Assembly (NCBI GenBank): GCA_002699145.1
Contig: PABK01000060.1
Coordinates: 503,657 to 567,656 of the forward strand
Length of the DNA: 64,000 bases
Direction: 5' to 3'
From: Halioglobus sp.
GTDB lineage: Bacteria; Pseudomonadota; Gammaproteobacteria; Pseudomonadales; Halieaceae
Every line of letters starts with the position of its first letter. Position 1 is the first letter of the stretch. Shown piece by piece: positions 36,234-44,472 of this stretch. Below the pieces are notes generated by a model. It worked only from the letters and a program-made list of their open reading frames with translations, was not told the origin of the DNA and did no database searches. The position numbers and the translations under genes are program-made.

Positions 36234-36635
36234 ATGGCAGAAGTAAGCACAGATCATTTCGGATTCACCAAGCTTCTGGTACGGGACATGGAGGCCTGCG
36301 CGCAGTTTTATACCAGCGTCTGCGGCCTGGTGGAACTGGCGCGGGTGGACAGCGAGATCGGCGGCCGCGCCATCAGTGAAATCATGTACCACCCGACAGG
36401 GGAGGGTGCGGCCACCTTTGTATTGCTGAAGTTCGAGGACCAGGCGTCACCGGTTAGCAACGAGGTTATCGTCGGTTTTCAGACCGCCGATGTGGATGCC
36501 TTCGTGGAGCGTGCACTACAGGCCGGCGGCAAGCTGGTGGATCCGGTCAAGGACCTGCCCGAGCACGGTGTGCGGGTAGGCTTCGTCAGCGATATCGAGG
36601 GCCACCTGATCGAAGTGGTGGAGTTGTTGTCATGA
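36234..36635 (+). CDS. VOC-family protein (glyoxalase fold)
   Basis: 133-residue single-domain vicinal-oxygen-chelate protein: FGFTKLLVRDMEACAQFYTSVCGL at the N-terminus and VGFVSDIEGHLIEVVELL at the end, the latter with the conserved Glu of the VOC metal site. AGAGAAGA precedes the ATG. It is followed by the Dabb-like and SDR genes on the same strand, all behind the operator-like site S4. Reaction unknown: methylmalonyl-CoA epimerase-like, isomerase and dioxygenase functions all exist in this fold. Confidence 0.82.
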   Translation: MAEVSTDHFGFTKLLVRDMEACAQFYTSVCGLVELARVDSEIGGRAISEIMYHPTGEGAATFVLLKFEDQASPVSNEVIVGFQTADVDAFVERALQAGGKLVDPVKDLPEHGVRVGFVSDIEGHLIEVVELLS

Positions 36636-36675
36636 ACAGCATGGTAGTTTCACCGGCTGCTCCGGGCCTGCAGCG

Positions 36676-37728
36676 ATGATTACGGTACAGGACCGCATCA
36701 CCGTACAAGCAGTCACGTTGGATTCTTTAGAGCGCCTGTTTCGGGAAGACTACCTGCCGGGTGCCGCGCAGCGGGGCCTGCGACTGGTTGCGACCCGGGT
36801 ATCCCCGCCGGTACTCACCGCCAACGCGCCGCTAACGTACACATTGCTATGGCAGGTCGCCGACGTCGGTGCCTGGTGGGCTATGCGCGCGCAGTCCGGT
36901 GTGCCGGAGATCGCGGCGTTCTGGGCCGCGGTCGACGCCCTGTGCCTGTCGCGGGAGCGGACCTATTCTACGGAGGATGGGGCGGCGAGCCTGCCCGGTC
37001 CCGCGGATACTGCCGCCGACCGGGTGAGTACACGCGGACACCGGCAGACCGCGCAACTGGCCCTGAAGCCGGAAGTGGCCGACAACCCCGCGGCGCTGGA
37101 GGCGGTGTTGCTCGGTGCTGCCGAAACATTGCCGGGCCTGCAGGCTAGCGCGCTGGGGCGCAATTTCGCGCCGGAGTACGCGGCGGGTCACCTGACCTGG
37201 GACCTGTTGTACCCGGATGCGGCGAGCGCCGCGCAGGCCGGCGACAGCGCAACGTGGAGCGCCAAGGTGTTGCCCGCCCTGACGCAGTACTGTACCGAGG
37301 TGCACGCCCTGGAACTGACGACTATCGAAGCCGGCATTCGCGAGCCCGAACTGGCCGATGGCGTAAAACGCACCGCGTTTTTCCGCCTGTTACCCGGGCA
37401 GGACACTGCCACCGCGGATCGATTCGAGCGCGACCTGCTGGAGATGCCCGCGCAGATAGAGGCGATCCGCAACTGGCGCCTGAGCCGGGCGACCGCGGCG
37501 CCCTGGAACACTACGGACGCCGCTCCCTGGAGTTACGTCTGGGAACAGGAGTTCGCCGACCTCGATGGCCTGCTCGGCCCGTACATGGCGCACCCGCACC
37601 ACTGGGCGTATATCGACCGCTGGTTCGACCCGGAATCGGGGGCGCAGGCTATCGACGCCGACCTGTCGCACGCCTTCAGCCCGCTTGAGAACAGCCTGCT
37701 GGCGCGGGAAGCAAACCTGCCCGATTGA
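36676..37728 (+). CDS. Dabb-like protein of unknown function
   Basis: 350 residues with two halves that each resemble a dimeric alpha/beta-barrel (Dabb or stress-responsive barrel) module: the central TAQLALKPEVADNPAALEAVLLG region and the later TAFFRLLPGQDTATADRFERDLLEMP followed by NWRLSRA. I do not recognise a characterised homologue and infer only that it may bind or transform a small hydrophobic ligand. No signal peptide or membrane segment is seen. No good ribosome site precedes the ATG, though coupling to the VOC gene 40 bases upstream is likely. The SDR starts 53 bases after its stop. Confidence 0.6.
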   Translation: MITVQDRITVQAVTLDSLERLFREDYLPGAAQRGLRLVATRVSPPVLTANAPLTYTLLWQVADVGAWWAMRAQSGVPEIAAFWAAVDALCLSRERTYSTEDGAASLPGPADTAADRVSTRGHRQTAQLALKPEVADNPAALEAVLLGAAETLPGLQASALGRNFAPEYAAGHLTWDLLYPDAASAAQAGDSATWSAKVLPALTQYCTEVHALELTTIEAGIREPELADGVKRTAFFRLLPGQDTATADRFERDLLEMPAQIEAIRNWRLSRATAAPWNTTDAAPWSYVWEQEFADLDGLLGPYMAHPHHWAYIDRWFDPESGAQAIDADLSHAFSPLENSLLAREANLPD

Positions 37729-37781
37729 ACCCATCCCGGCGCGCCGACCAGCCCGCCGCCGCCCTTATTGAGGAAGACAGC

Positions 37782-38651
37782 ATGGCGAAGTTACTGGACA
37801 ACAAAATTGCCCTGGTCACAGGCGCCAGTCGCGGCATTGGCCGTGCCCTGGCCTTGCGCCTGGCCGCCGAGGGCGCGACCGTGGTTGTCGCGGCGCGCAG
37901 CCTGGACACGGCGGGACAGTACGCCGGCACCCTGCGCGAGACGGTCAACCTGGTCGAGAGCAACGGCGGTACGGCGCATCCGCTGGTGGTTGACCTGGAG
38001 AATGACGCCGACCTGGACACACTGGTCAGTCGCACTGTCGATGTCGCGGGCGGACTGGACATCCTCATTCACAGCGGTGGCAAGGCGGAGTACGCGCCGA
38101 CCGTGGACATGGCGCAGGACACTTTCGATCGCACCCTGGGTCACTACCTGCGCGCGCCGTTCAAGCTTTACCACCACGCCGTGCCGGAAATGCGCAAGCG
38201 CGGCGGCGGCTGGATCGTGACCCTGGGTTCGGTGACGGCGTTGCCGACGCTGCGCCCCTACGATGAATTCAGCACTTTCGGTGGCGCCACGGTGTACGCG
38301 GCGATCAAGGCCGCGGTGCACCGCATGACCCAGGGCCTGGCGGCGGAGTTACTGGCGGATAACATCGCCGTCAATACGCTGGCGCCGAGCACGGCTATCC
38401 GCACACCGGGCGCGGCGGAATACATTCCCGAGGAGTACCCCTCCGAGCGCATTGAGTACATCGCCGAGACCGGCCTGGCGCTGTGCCACCGACCCGCCAG
38501 CGAGCGCACCGGCCTGGTTGCCTACAGTTTGCACTTTCCGCACCACCACAAGTTGCCGGTGTATACACTGGATGGTCGCGAACGTATCGACGACCCGGTG
38601 CTGCCCGAGTACGCACACCCGGATATCGTGGCCTCGGGGCTCGGAAACTAG
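37782..38651 (+). CDS. Short-chain dehydrogenase/reductase
   Basis: 289-residue SDR with TGASRGIG at about 13-20, a central HSGGKAEYAP strand in place of the usual NNAG, and VYAAIKAAVHR providing the Tyr-x3-Lys pair. The replacement of NNAG by HSGG is unusual. GAGGAAG precedes the ATG at 37782, and the open frame to 37725 overlaps the previous gene. It closes the VOC/Dabb/SDR operon and is followed by a hairpin that terminates the convergent TonB receptor gene. Confidence 0.87.
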   Translation: MAKLLDNKIALVTGASRGIGRALALRLAAEGATVVVAARSLDTAGQYAGTLRETVNLVESNGGTAHPLVVDLENDADLDTLVSRTVDVAGGLDILIHSGGKAEYAPTVDMAQDTFDRTLGHYLRAPFKLYHHAVPEMRKRGGGWIVTLGSVTALPTLRPYDEFSTFGGATVYAAIKAAVHRMTQGLAAELLADNIAVNTLAPSTAIRTPGAAEYIPEEYPSERIEYIAETGLALCHRPASERTGLVAYSLHFPHHHKLPVYTLDGRERIDDPVLPEYAHPDIVASGLGN

Positions 38652-38681
38652 GCTTTTCGCAGCTCGATCCCCAAACAAAAA

Positions 38682-38703
38682 AACGCCACCCGGAGGTGGC
38701 GTT
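38682..38703 (-). terminator. Terminator of the minus-strand TonB receptor gene
   Basis: A 9-bp perfect stem AACGCCACC / GGTGGCGTT with a 4-base loop (38691-38694). On the minus strand it is followed by a run of T from 38683 to 38677, so it works for the receptor gene ending at 38749. On the plus strand it lacks a T-tract but may still slow the SDR transcript. Confidence 0.85.
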
Positions 38704-38748
38704 GGCAATGGACCCGGCGCAGCTTCACACCAGGTGGTGCAATAGAGT

Positions 38749-41202
38749 TCAGCCGCCGCCAAACAGGTACCTGACGGTCAGGCCGACCTCGCGCTCCGGC
38801 ACGTAGCCGGCCTCGTAGTAACCGGTCTGGAAGGCGCCGAAGGCAGTTTGCGGCTCGCCGCGCTCCAGCCGGGTGTCGGTATCGAGCAGGTTTTTAGCCC
38901 ACAGGGATACTTCCCAATCTGATGCGCTGTCGCGCAGCCCGATGTAAAGATCGAGCACGCCGTAGGCGTCCGCCTCGTAGCGGCCGTCGAGGTTGTCCTG
39001 CTCGCCGTAGTAGTTGTAAAGGCCGCGCACGTAGGCATCGCCGAAGGACAGGGGGATGCTGTACTCGGAGCGCAGTAGCCCGACCCAGTTGGGGATGGTC
39101 GATATGGCATAGTCCACATCGCAGTACAGCACGCTGTTGATCATGCCGTCGGCGCCTGTAAAGTCGCCGATACCCAGGTTGCCGATGTCGCCGTTGTCGG
39201 GCTGGCCGTCGACATTGGTGTCACGGCAGGGCACGGTGGCGTCGTCGTAGGAGCCATCGGAGTAGGCGATGTTGAACTGTGCCCACCAGTTGTCGGCCAC
39301 CTCGGCGGTGACGTCGAGTTCGAAGCCGTCCACGGTGGCGTCGGCGGGATAGGTGAAGCCGTCGGCGGCGATGATCTGGTCGCCCGGGCCCACGTAGGGT
39401 ACGTCAGAGAAGCGGCCGATGTAGTTTTCGAAGTCCTGGTGGTAGACCGAGACATTTACCCGAACCCGACTGTCCATCCAGTCGGAACGCAGGCCAACCT
39501 CGTAGGAGTCCGACTTTTCCGGGTCGCCCTGGATCAGGGTCGAATCCGTTACCGGTGAGGTGATTGCCACGGTGGTTCCCGCCGGGCGGAAAGAGTGATC
39601 GTAGCGGATGTAGGCCATCAGGACGTCGCTGAAATAGTGCTTCAGGTTGAGACCGTATACCCACTCCTTGTCCTTGGCGCTGCCTGGAACCTCGCTGGTG
39701 GCCGCCTCCAGTTCGAGCAGGCAGGAGCCGGGGAACGCCTCCTCCCCGGTAAAGCCGAAGCCCAGGCTGGCAAAGTTCGAGCAGGTGGGCTGGACCGATA
39801 CCCCCGGCTCCGTGCCAAATGGCACGGCGATGGATGCGTCGCTGGTGTTAATGGTCTCGGTGCGCTTGCTGTCGTTCTCCAGGTAGCGGGCACCGACGCT
39901 GAGGTCGGTCTGTTCCGTCAGGTGGAAATCCAGGTTGGCGTAAATGGACTGGTTTTCGGTATCCACCGGGATAGCGCCGTCGGCAAATACAATGTACGCA
40001 TCATCGGGCGGGCCGAACGGTGAGGGTGCCAGCGGGTCGCCGAAGGCGCCGGGCTGGGGTGTTGGTTGCGCGAAGCCGGCGTTGATGGATTCGTCGTAGT
40101 ACCAGAAGCCTACGAGGTAGTCCACGAACAAGTCCGGCGCCGTGGACTCGAGCCGCAGTTCATGATTCTTGACCTCGAAGGTGGTCGGTACGTTCTGGCT
40201 TTGCAGAAAATTGACCACGCCGTTGAAGCTGTCCAGTTCCTGGTCAAAATTGTAGGAGTTGTCCTGGTAGGCGCCGTTGTACACGATGCGGTGGTCAGTC
40301 AGTTCCCAGGTGAGTGCCCAGTTGGTGATCTCCGAGTTCTGCCGGCCGCCGGTGGCGTCTTCCATTACGGACAGGCCCTGGCGGTCCGTAATCGCCGGCC
40401 CGTTGTAGCCCGCGCCGGCGCCCTCGACCTCGGCCAGCAGTGTGCGGTCCGAACGCAACCACTGGTGGGTCAGCGTCGCGTCGATGGCGTCGGTAACCGC
40501 CCAGCGCAGGGAGGCGCGCCAACTCTTGGTCTCCCGGCTGCTTTCCTCGCCGGAGTTGACGCTTTTGACCCGTTCGCCCTCGTCCTCGTCATACACCCCG
40601 GCCACGCGCAGGGCGAGCGAGTCTGCCAGCAAGGGAATATTGACCGCCCCCTGCGCATTGTAGGTGCCCTCGTCCCCGGCGCTGCCGGACAGGTAGCCGC
40701 CGACAGCGTCGAGGTCGGGCTCGCGGCTGTTGATGGTGATGGCGCCAGCGGGTGAGGGTCGGCCACGAAGCAGGCCCTGGGGACCGCGCAGCACTTCCGC
40801 CTGGCTGACGTCGTAGATGCTCTGGAAGGCGAAGTTGGCATCCACCGGGGTCTCGTTGTAGTAAATATCCACCGCCGGTGCCGCCGACGTGTTGGTGTCA
40901 AACCCCACGCCGCGTAATTGGGCGGAGGAACCGAAGGCGCCGCTGCTGTCCAGTTGCAGACCGGGGGAGAGTTGCTGCAGGTCGTCGAAGCGGAACAGGT
41001 TGTACTCCTGCACGTCCTCGCCGGAGATGGCGGTGATGGACATCGGCACATCCTGCACACTTTGGGCACGCCGCGTGGCGGTGACAATCACCTCCTCGAG
41101 CGCTTGTTGCGGCTGCGACGGCGCCTGGGCCAGGGCAGCTTCGCCAGCGGTCATCGCCAGCAGGGCGGTGAAGGTTGTGGCGAGGGGTTTCCTGTTGGAC
41201 AT
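38749..41202 (-). CDS. TonB-dependent outer-membrane receptor (divergent pair, member 1)
   Basis: 817 residues: signal peptide ending near AALAQ, TonB box ALEEVIVTATRR, plug motif QAEVLRGPQGLLRGRPSPAGAITIN, and a barrel ending in VRYLFGGG. The plug substitution of the usual GRN(A/T) by RGRPSPAGAI is shared with the receptor at 41761, and the two are paralogues throughout (both contain LRWA(V/P)TDAIDATLT and PGQLQL/ALEN-type plug segments). They face each other across 558 bases with operator-like sites S5 and S6. The tight pairing suggests uptake of two related ligands under shared control. Unlike iron receptors, no FecR or sigma factor is nearby. Confidence 0.93.
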   Translation of the reverse strand: MSNRKPLATTFTALLAMTAGEAALAQAPSQPQQALEEVIVTATRRAQSVQDVPMSITAISGEDVQEYNLFRFDDLQQLSPGLQLDSSGAFGSSAQLRGVGFDTNTSAAPAVDIYYNETPVDANFAFQSIYDVSQAEVLRGPQGLLRGRPSPAGAITINSREPDLDAVGGYLSGSAGDEGTYNAQGAVNIPLLADSLALRVAGVYDEDEGERVKSVNSGEESSRETKSWRASLRWAVTDAIDATLTHQWLRSDRTLLAEVEGAGAGYNGPAITDRQGLSVMEDATGGRQNSEITNWALTWELTDHRIVYNGAYQDNSYNFDQELDSFNGVVNFLQSQNVPTTFEVKNHELRLESTAPDLFVDYLVGFWYYDESINAGFAQPTPQPGAFGDPLAPSPFGPPDDAYIVFADGAIPVDTENQSIYANLDFHLTEQTDLSVGARYLENDSKRTETINTSDASIAVPFGTEPGVSVQPTCSNFASLGFGFTGEEAFPGSCLLELEAATSEVPGSAKDKEWVYGLNLKHYFSDVLMAYIRYDHSFRPAGTTVAITSPVTDSTLIQGDPEKSDSYEVGLRSDWMDSRVRVNVSVYHQDFENYIGRFSDVPYVGPGDQIIAADGFTYPADATVDGFELDVTAEVADNWWAQFNIAYSDGSYDDATVPCRDTNVDGQPDNGDIGNLGIGDFTGADGMINSVLYCDVDYAISTIPNWVGLLRSEYSIPLSFGDAYVRGLYNYYGEQDNLDGRYEADAYGVLDLYIGLRDSASDWEVSLWAKNLLDTDTRLERGEPQTAFGAFQTGYYEAGYVPEREVGLTVRYLFGGG

Positions 41203-41353
41203 GGGCTGGCGCCTCCCTTGGGCGAGATAGTAAGCGCGGCTTCCTGCAACCCCATACGGGCGGTAGTTGTAATGCGCTGCGCGTTATAAGACTGTTTTCT
41301 ACAGCGTTCGTGTGGCTTGCGGCCGACTGTTGATGTATATTTGGTGCGTATTA

Positions 41354-41367
41354 ACTTATATATAAAT
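41354..41367. promoter_or_regulatory. Operator-like palindrome S5 (upstream of receptor at 38749)
   Basis: ACTTA-TATA-TAAAT, 151 bases before the start of the minus-strand TonB receptor. It is AT-only apart from one C, so a promoter element is an alternative reading. Confidence 0.5.
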
Positions 41368-41469
41368 TATGTCGAAGTTATAACTATCCAGTGCCCCCGT
41401 CAATGCTCTAATTGCGCCGCTGGGGTGGCGGGTATACATCAGTTCAATTAAGCGACCGTACTACGCACT

Positions 41470-41592
41470 ATGATTAAGTACCTCGTCCTCGCTGGTATGT
41501 TGCTGCTGGCCGATGTACTGATCACCCTTTCTGCTTGCCCAGTGTCCTCAATGTCGCAATGTTTATGGGGGAAGACTGTCTTGACGATGTGA
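41470..41592 (+). pseudogene. Fragment resembling the 5' end of the GH106-like gene
   Basis: A 40-codon frame, MIKYLVLAGMLLLADVLIT..., has the same arrangement as the anchor of the protein at 55462 (MIKRLLLVVTLLLSLVLIA). The 15 bases ACTACGCACTATGAT before and over the start are identical in both places (41460-41474 and 55452-55466). After residue 20 the similarity fades and a stop soon follows. The most likely reading is a partial duplication that carried the upstream region and signal anchor. A short membrane peptide cannot be excluded. Confidence 0.5.
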
Positions 41593-41609
41593 GTGATTTA
41601 CAGTACTTT

Positions 41610-41623
41610 TCTTACTATTAAGT
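41610..41623. promoter_or_regulatory. Operator-like palindrome S6 (upstream of receptor at 41761)
   Basis: TCTTA-CTAT-TAAGT, 137 bases before the plus-strand TonB receptor ATG. Another TAAGT half-site (41631-41635) follows within a few bases. Confidence 0.5.
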
Positions 41624-41760
41624 TAAATAATAAGTAAATGCATACTGACTCCTGGGTGCCATGCAATGAAAAGACTGAATCCCTGTTTTATAAGCCAACA
41701 AGCACATGCTTGTCGCCGATGCCCAAATCCCGCATATCACTTACAGCAGGCAGGTAACTT

Positions 41761-44202
41761 ATGAACTATAAAAAGTATCCCCTAATAGCGCTCGCCGGTG
41801 CAGCAGCAGTTGGCAGCGGCAGTCCGATTCTTGCCCAGGAGTCGGCGCCACAACGAGCGATGGTGCTAGAAGAAGTGGTGGTTACAGCCCAGCGTCGGGC
41901 AGAAAACCTTCAGGATGTCCCGATGACACTCACCGCTATCAGCGGGAAAGATATCGAGGAGTACAAAATTTTTGAATTCCAGGACTTGTCCCAGCTGTCA
42001 CCGGGGCTTGCCCTTGAGAATAATGGGGCTTTCGGCTCTGTCGCCCAGCTCCGCGGGGTAGGCTTTGACAGCAGCTCGTCGACGTCTCCCGCTGTGGATG
42101 TCTACGTCAACGAAACGCCGATGGACGCCAACTACGCGTTCCAGACGCTGTACGATATCGGCCAGGTCGAAGTGCTGCGAGGTCCGCAGGGCACTTTGCG
42201 GGGCAGGCCATCGCCCGCGGGTGCCATCACCGTGAGCACGCGCGCGCCGGAACTGGATGGCTGGGGCGGGACGCTACAGGCCTCGGGCAGTGATCAGGAT
42301 GCTACCAATTTCCAGGGCGGCGTTACCGTCCCCCTGATCGACGGCAAACTGGCGCTGCGCCTGGCTGGCCTCACGGATGAGAATGACGGCAACCAGGTCC
42401 GCAGCATTAATTCCAGTCACGATGACAAGCGCTCAACCGACAGTTGGCGCTCTTCGCTGCGCTGGGCGCCAACGGACGCGATCGACGCGACCCTGACCTA
42501 CCAGTGGATGCGTGCGGACCTTACCGTGTTGACCGAGGTGGAAGGCCCGGGCGCCGGCTACAACGGCAGTTCCATCAGCGGCGGCGGTCGCGCAGTGAAT
42601 GAGACCAAGCCGGAACAGACGCTGAAGTCTGAACTGACAACATTGAACCTCGGCTGGGAACTGGACGCTTTCCGGGTAGTCTTTGATGCGGCGTACCAGG
42701 ACAATTCCTTCGATTCCTATGTGGAAGGGGATGGCTCCAACGCTGTTACTAACTTCGCAGCGGCGCAGTATACGCAGTCCACCTATGAGGACAGGACTTT
42801 TGAATTGCGCCTGGAGTCCACCGAGGATCAGTTCCTCGAGTACCTCGTGGGCCTGTGGTACCAGAAAACCAAGACCAATAGCGGCTTTCAGCAGCCCAAT
42901 ATGTTGGATGGCGCGTTCGGTTCGCCTGTTTCACCCAATCCGATAGGTCCGCCCGATTTTACCTTTTCACTGCCGGTATCCGGCGAGATCCCGGTCAAGT
43001 TCAAGAACCAGGCGATTTACGGCAATCTTGTATTTCATCTCACTGACAAGGCAGACCTCAGTCTTGGTGCGCGCTATCTGGAGGACGATGTCAAGCGTTC
43101 GCAGACGCTGGACGTTGGGGCGGGCTTGATTGCGATCGACATAGCCACCTCGTCTGGACGGCCAGCGGGCACCCCGTTGGGGTGGTGCGGGGACGGGGTG
43201 CTGCCGATGCCACCTTTCACGGGCACAGAGACCTACTCGGGTTACTGTGACCTGGCCATAGAGGCCTCTACGGCCACGCAGGAGGTGTCGGACAACCACA
43301 AGGAGTGGGTCTATGACGCTTCCCTGCGCTACAACTTCAGTGACGAGATGATGGCTTACTTCACCTACGCTCATTCCTGGCGTCCGGCCGGGGTGACAGT
43401 TGGTATTACCTCTGAGTTGACGCCGGAGGACCTGCTCGCCGGCGATCCAGAGGAGACTGATTCCTACGAACTGGGTTTCCGCTCGGAATGGCTGGACAAC
43501 CGGCTGCGCCTGAATACCTCCGTCTATTACCAGGACTACAGCAACTTCATCGCGCGCTTTGAGGATGTGCCCTATGTGGGGGCGGGCGATACACTGCAGG
43601 CCGGCGGGTTCACCTACCCGGGGGACGCAACCGTGCAGGGTCTTGAGTTGGACGCCACCTACGATGTGAGCGAAGACTGGTGGGTGCGGCTGACCACGGC
43701 CTACGCGGACGGCAAGTTCGATGACGCCGATGTGCCCTGCCGGGATACCAATGGTGACAGCCGGCCTGACAACGGTGATATCGGTAATCTGACCCCGGCT
43801 GACTTTGGTGGCAACTCAGTGCTTTTTTGTACCGTGGACTACGCTATTTCCACTGTGCCGCCCTGGGTATCGACGTTGCAATCCGCCTACTCCTTTCCGG
43901 TATTCGGACTGCGCGGTAACGCCCGTATGCTCTACAACTACTACGGTGATCAGGAGGATTATGGCCGCGGCTATGAGGCGGATGCCTACGGCATCCTGAA
44001 TCTGTATCTGGATATTGGCAGCGAGGCTGGTGACTGGAGCGTCACCCTCTGGGGCAAGAATGTCCTGGACGACGATACCCAACTCTTCCAGGGTGAACCC
44101 GGGACGGCCTTTGGCGTCTTTGAGCCCGGCTACTATCCGGTGAGTTATGTCGCCGAGCGCGAGGTCGGCGTGACCTTGCGCTACAGTTTCGGGGAGGGCT
44201 GA
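41761..44202 (+). CDS. TonB-dependent outer-membrane receptor (divergent pair, member 2)
   Basis: 813 residues with a signal peptide ending near ILAQ, TonB box LEEVVVTAQRR, plug motif QVEVLRGPQGTLRGRPSPAGAITVS and a barrel ending in LRYSFGEG. It is a close paralogue of the minus-strand receptor: LSQLSPGLALENNGAFGS and YNGSSI in one match LQQLSPGLQLDSSGAFGS and YNGPAI in the other. It is followed by a terminator and then the periplasmic enzyme set, which suggests it imports the product of those enzymes. Confidence 0.93.
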   Translation: MNYKKYPLIALAGAAAVGSGSPILAQESAPQRAMVLEEVVVTAQRRAENLQDVPMTLTAISGKDIEEYKIFEFQDLSQLSPGLALENNGAFGSVAQLRGVGFDSSSSTSPAVDVYVNETPMDANYAFQTLYDIGQVEVLRGPQGTLRGRPSPAGAITVSTRAPELDGWGGTLQASGSDQDATNFQGGVTVPLIDGKLALRLAGLTDENDGNQVRSINSSHDDKRSTDSWRSSLRWAPTDAIDATLTYQWMRADLTVLTEVEGPGAGYNGSSISGGGRAVNETKPEQTLKSELTTLNLGWELDAFRVVFDAAYQDNSFDSYVEGDGSNAVTNFAAAQYTQSTYEDRTFELRLESTEDQFLEYLVGLWYQKTKTNSGFQQPNMLDGAFGSPVSPNPIGPPDFTFSLPVSGEIPVKFKNQAIYGNLVFHLTDKADLSLGARYLEDDVKRSQTLDVGAGLIAIDIATSSGRPAGTPLGWCGDGVLPMPPFTGTETYSGYCDLAIEASTATQEVSDNHKEWVYDASLRYNFSDEMMAYFTYAHSWRPAGVTVGITSELTPEDLLAGDPEETDSYELGFRSEWLDNRLRLNTSVYYQDYSNFIARFEDVPYVGAGDTLQAGGFTYPGDATVQGLELDATYDVSEDWWVRLTTAYADGKFDDADVPCRDTNGDSRPDNGDIGNLTPADFGGNSVLFCTVDYAISTVPPWVSTLQSAYSFPVFGLRGNARMLYNYYGDQEDYGRGYEADAYGILNLYLDIGSEAGDWSVTLWGKNVLDDDTQLFQGEPGTAFGVFEPGYYPVSYVAEREVGVTLRYSFGEG

Positions 44203-44240
44203 TCTCCTATCGACGGCGTTTTTCCAGGCCGGATTCCTTT

Positions 44241-44267
44241 GCGCCGCTCACGGAGTGGCGCCTTTTT
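44241..44267 (+). terminator. Rho-independent terminator of the TonB receptor gene
   Basis: Nine-base-pair stem GCGCCGCTC / GAGTGGCGC (one G-T pair) with an ACG loop, then C and five T residues. Confidence 0.8.
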
Positions 44268-44472
44268 ATTTAACAGTTTTCATGCCTGCCACGCTGCGAC
44301 CAGCTAGTTCTGGAATCGACCGACTCCCGTGATGACTGAAAACACCCTGAACATTACATCGATGAGAGCACCGATTTACAGGTTGCGTCCCTGATAGGTA
44401 TCAGGTGCCTCAGGCCACCTGCGGATGAAACTCATTACCCCCGCAGCTACGAAAAGTCCGGGAGCGGATACC

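Larger units (their letters stand above)
41203..41760. other. 558-base divergent intergenic region
   Basis: It separates the two paralogous TonB receptor genes. It holds operator-like sites S5 (41354-41367) and S6 (41610-41623) and a 40-codon reading frame at 41470-41592 that looks like a broken copy of the start of the glycosidase gene at 55462. The remainder is AT-rich and probably holds both promoters. Confidence 0.6.
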
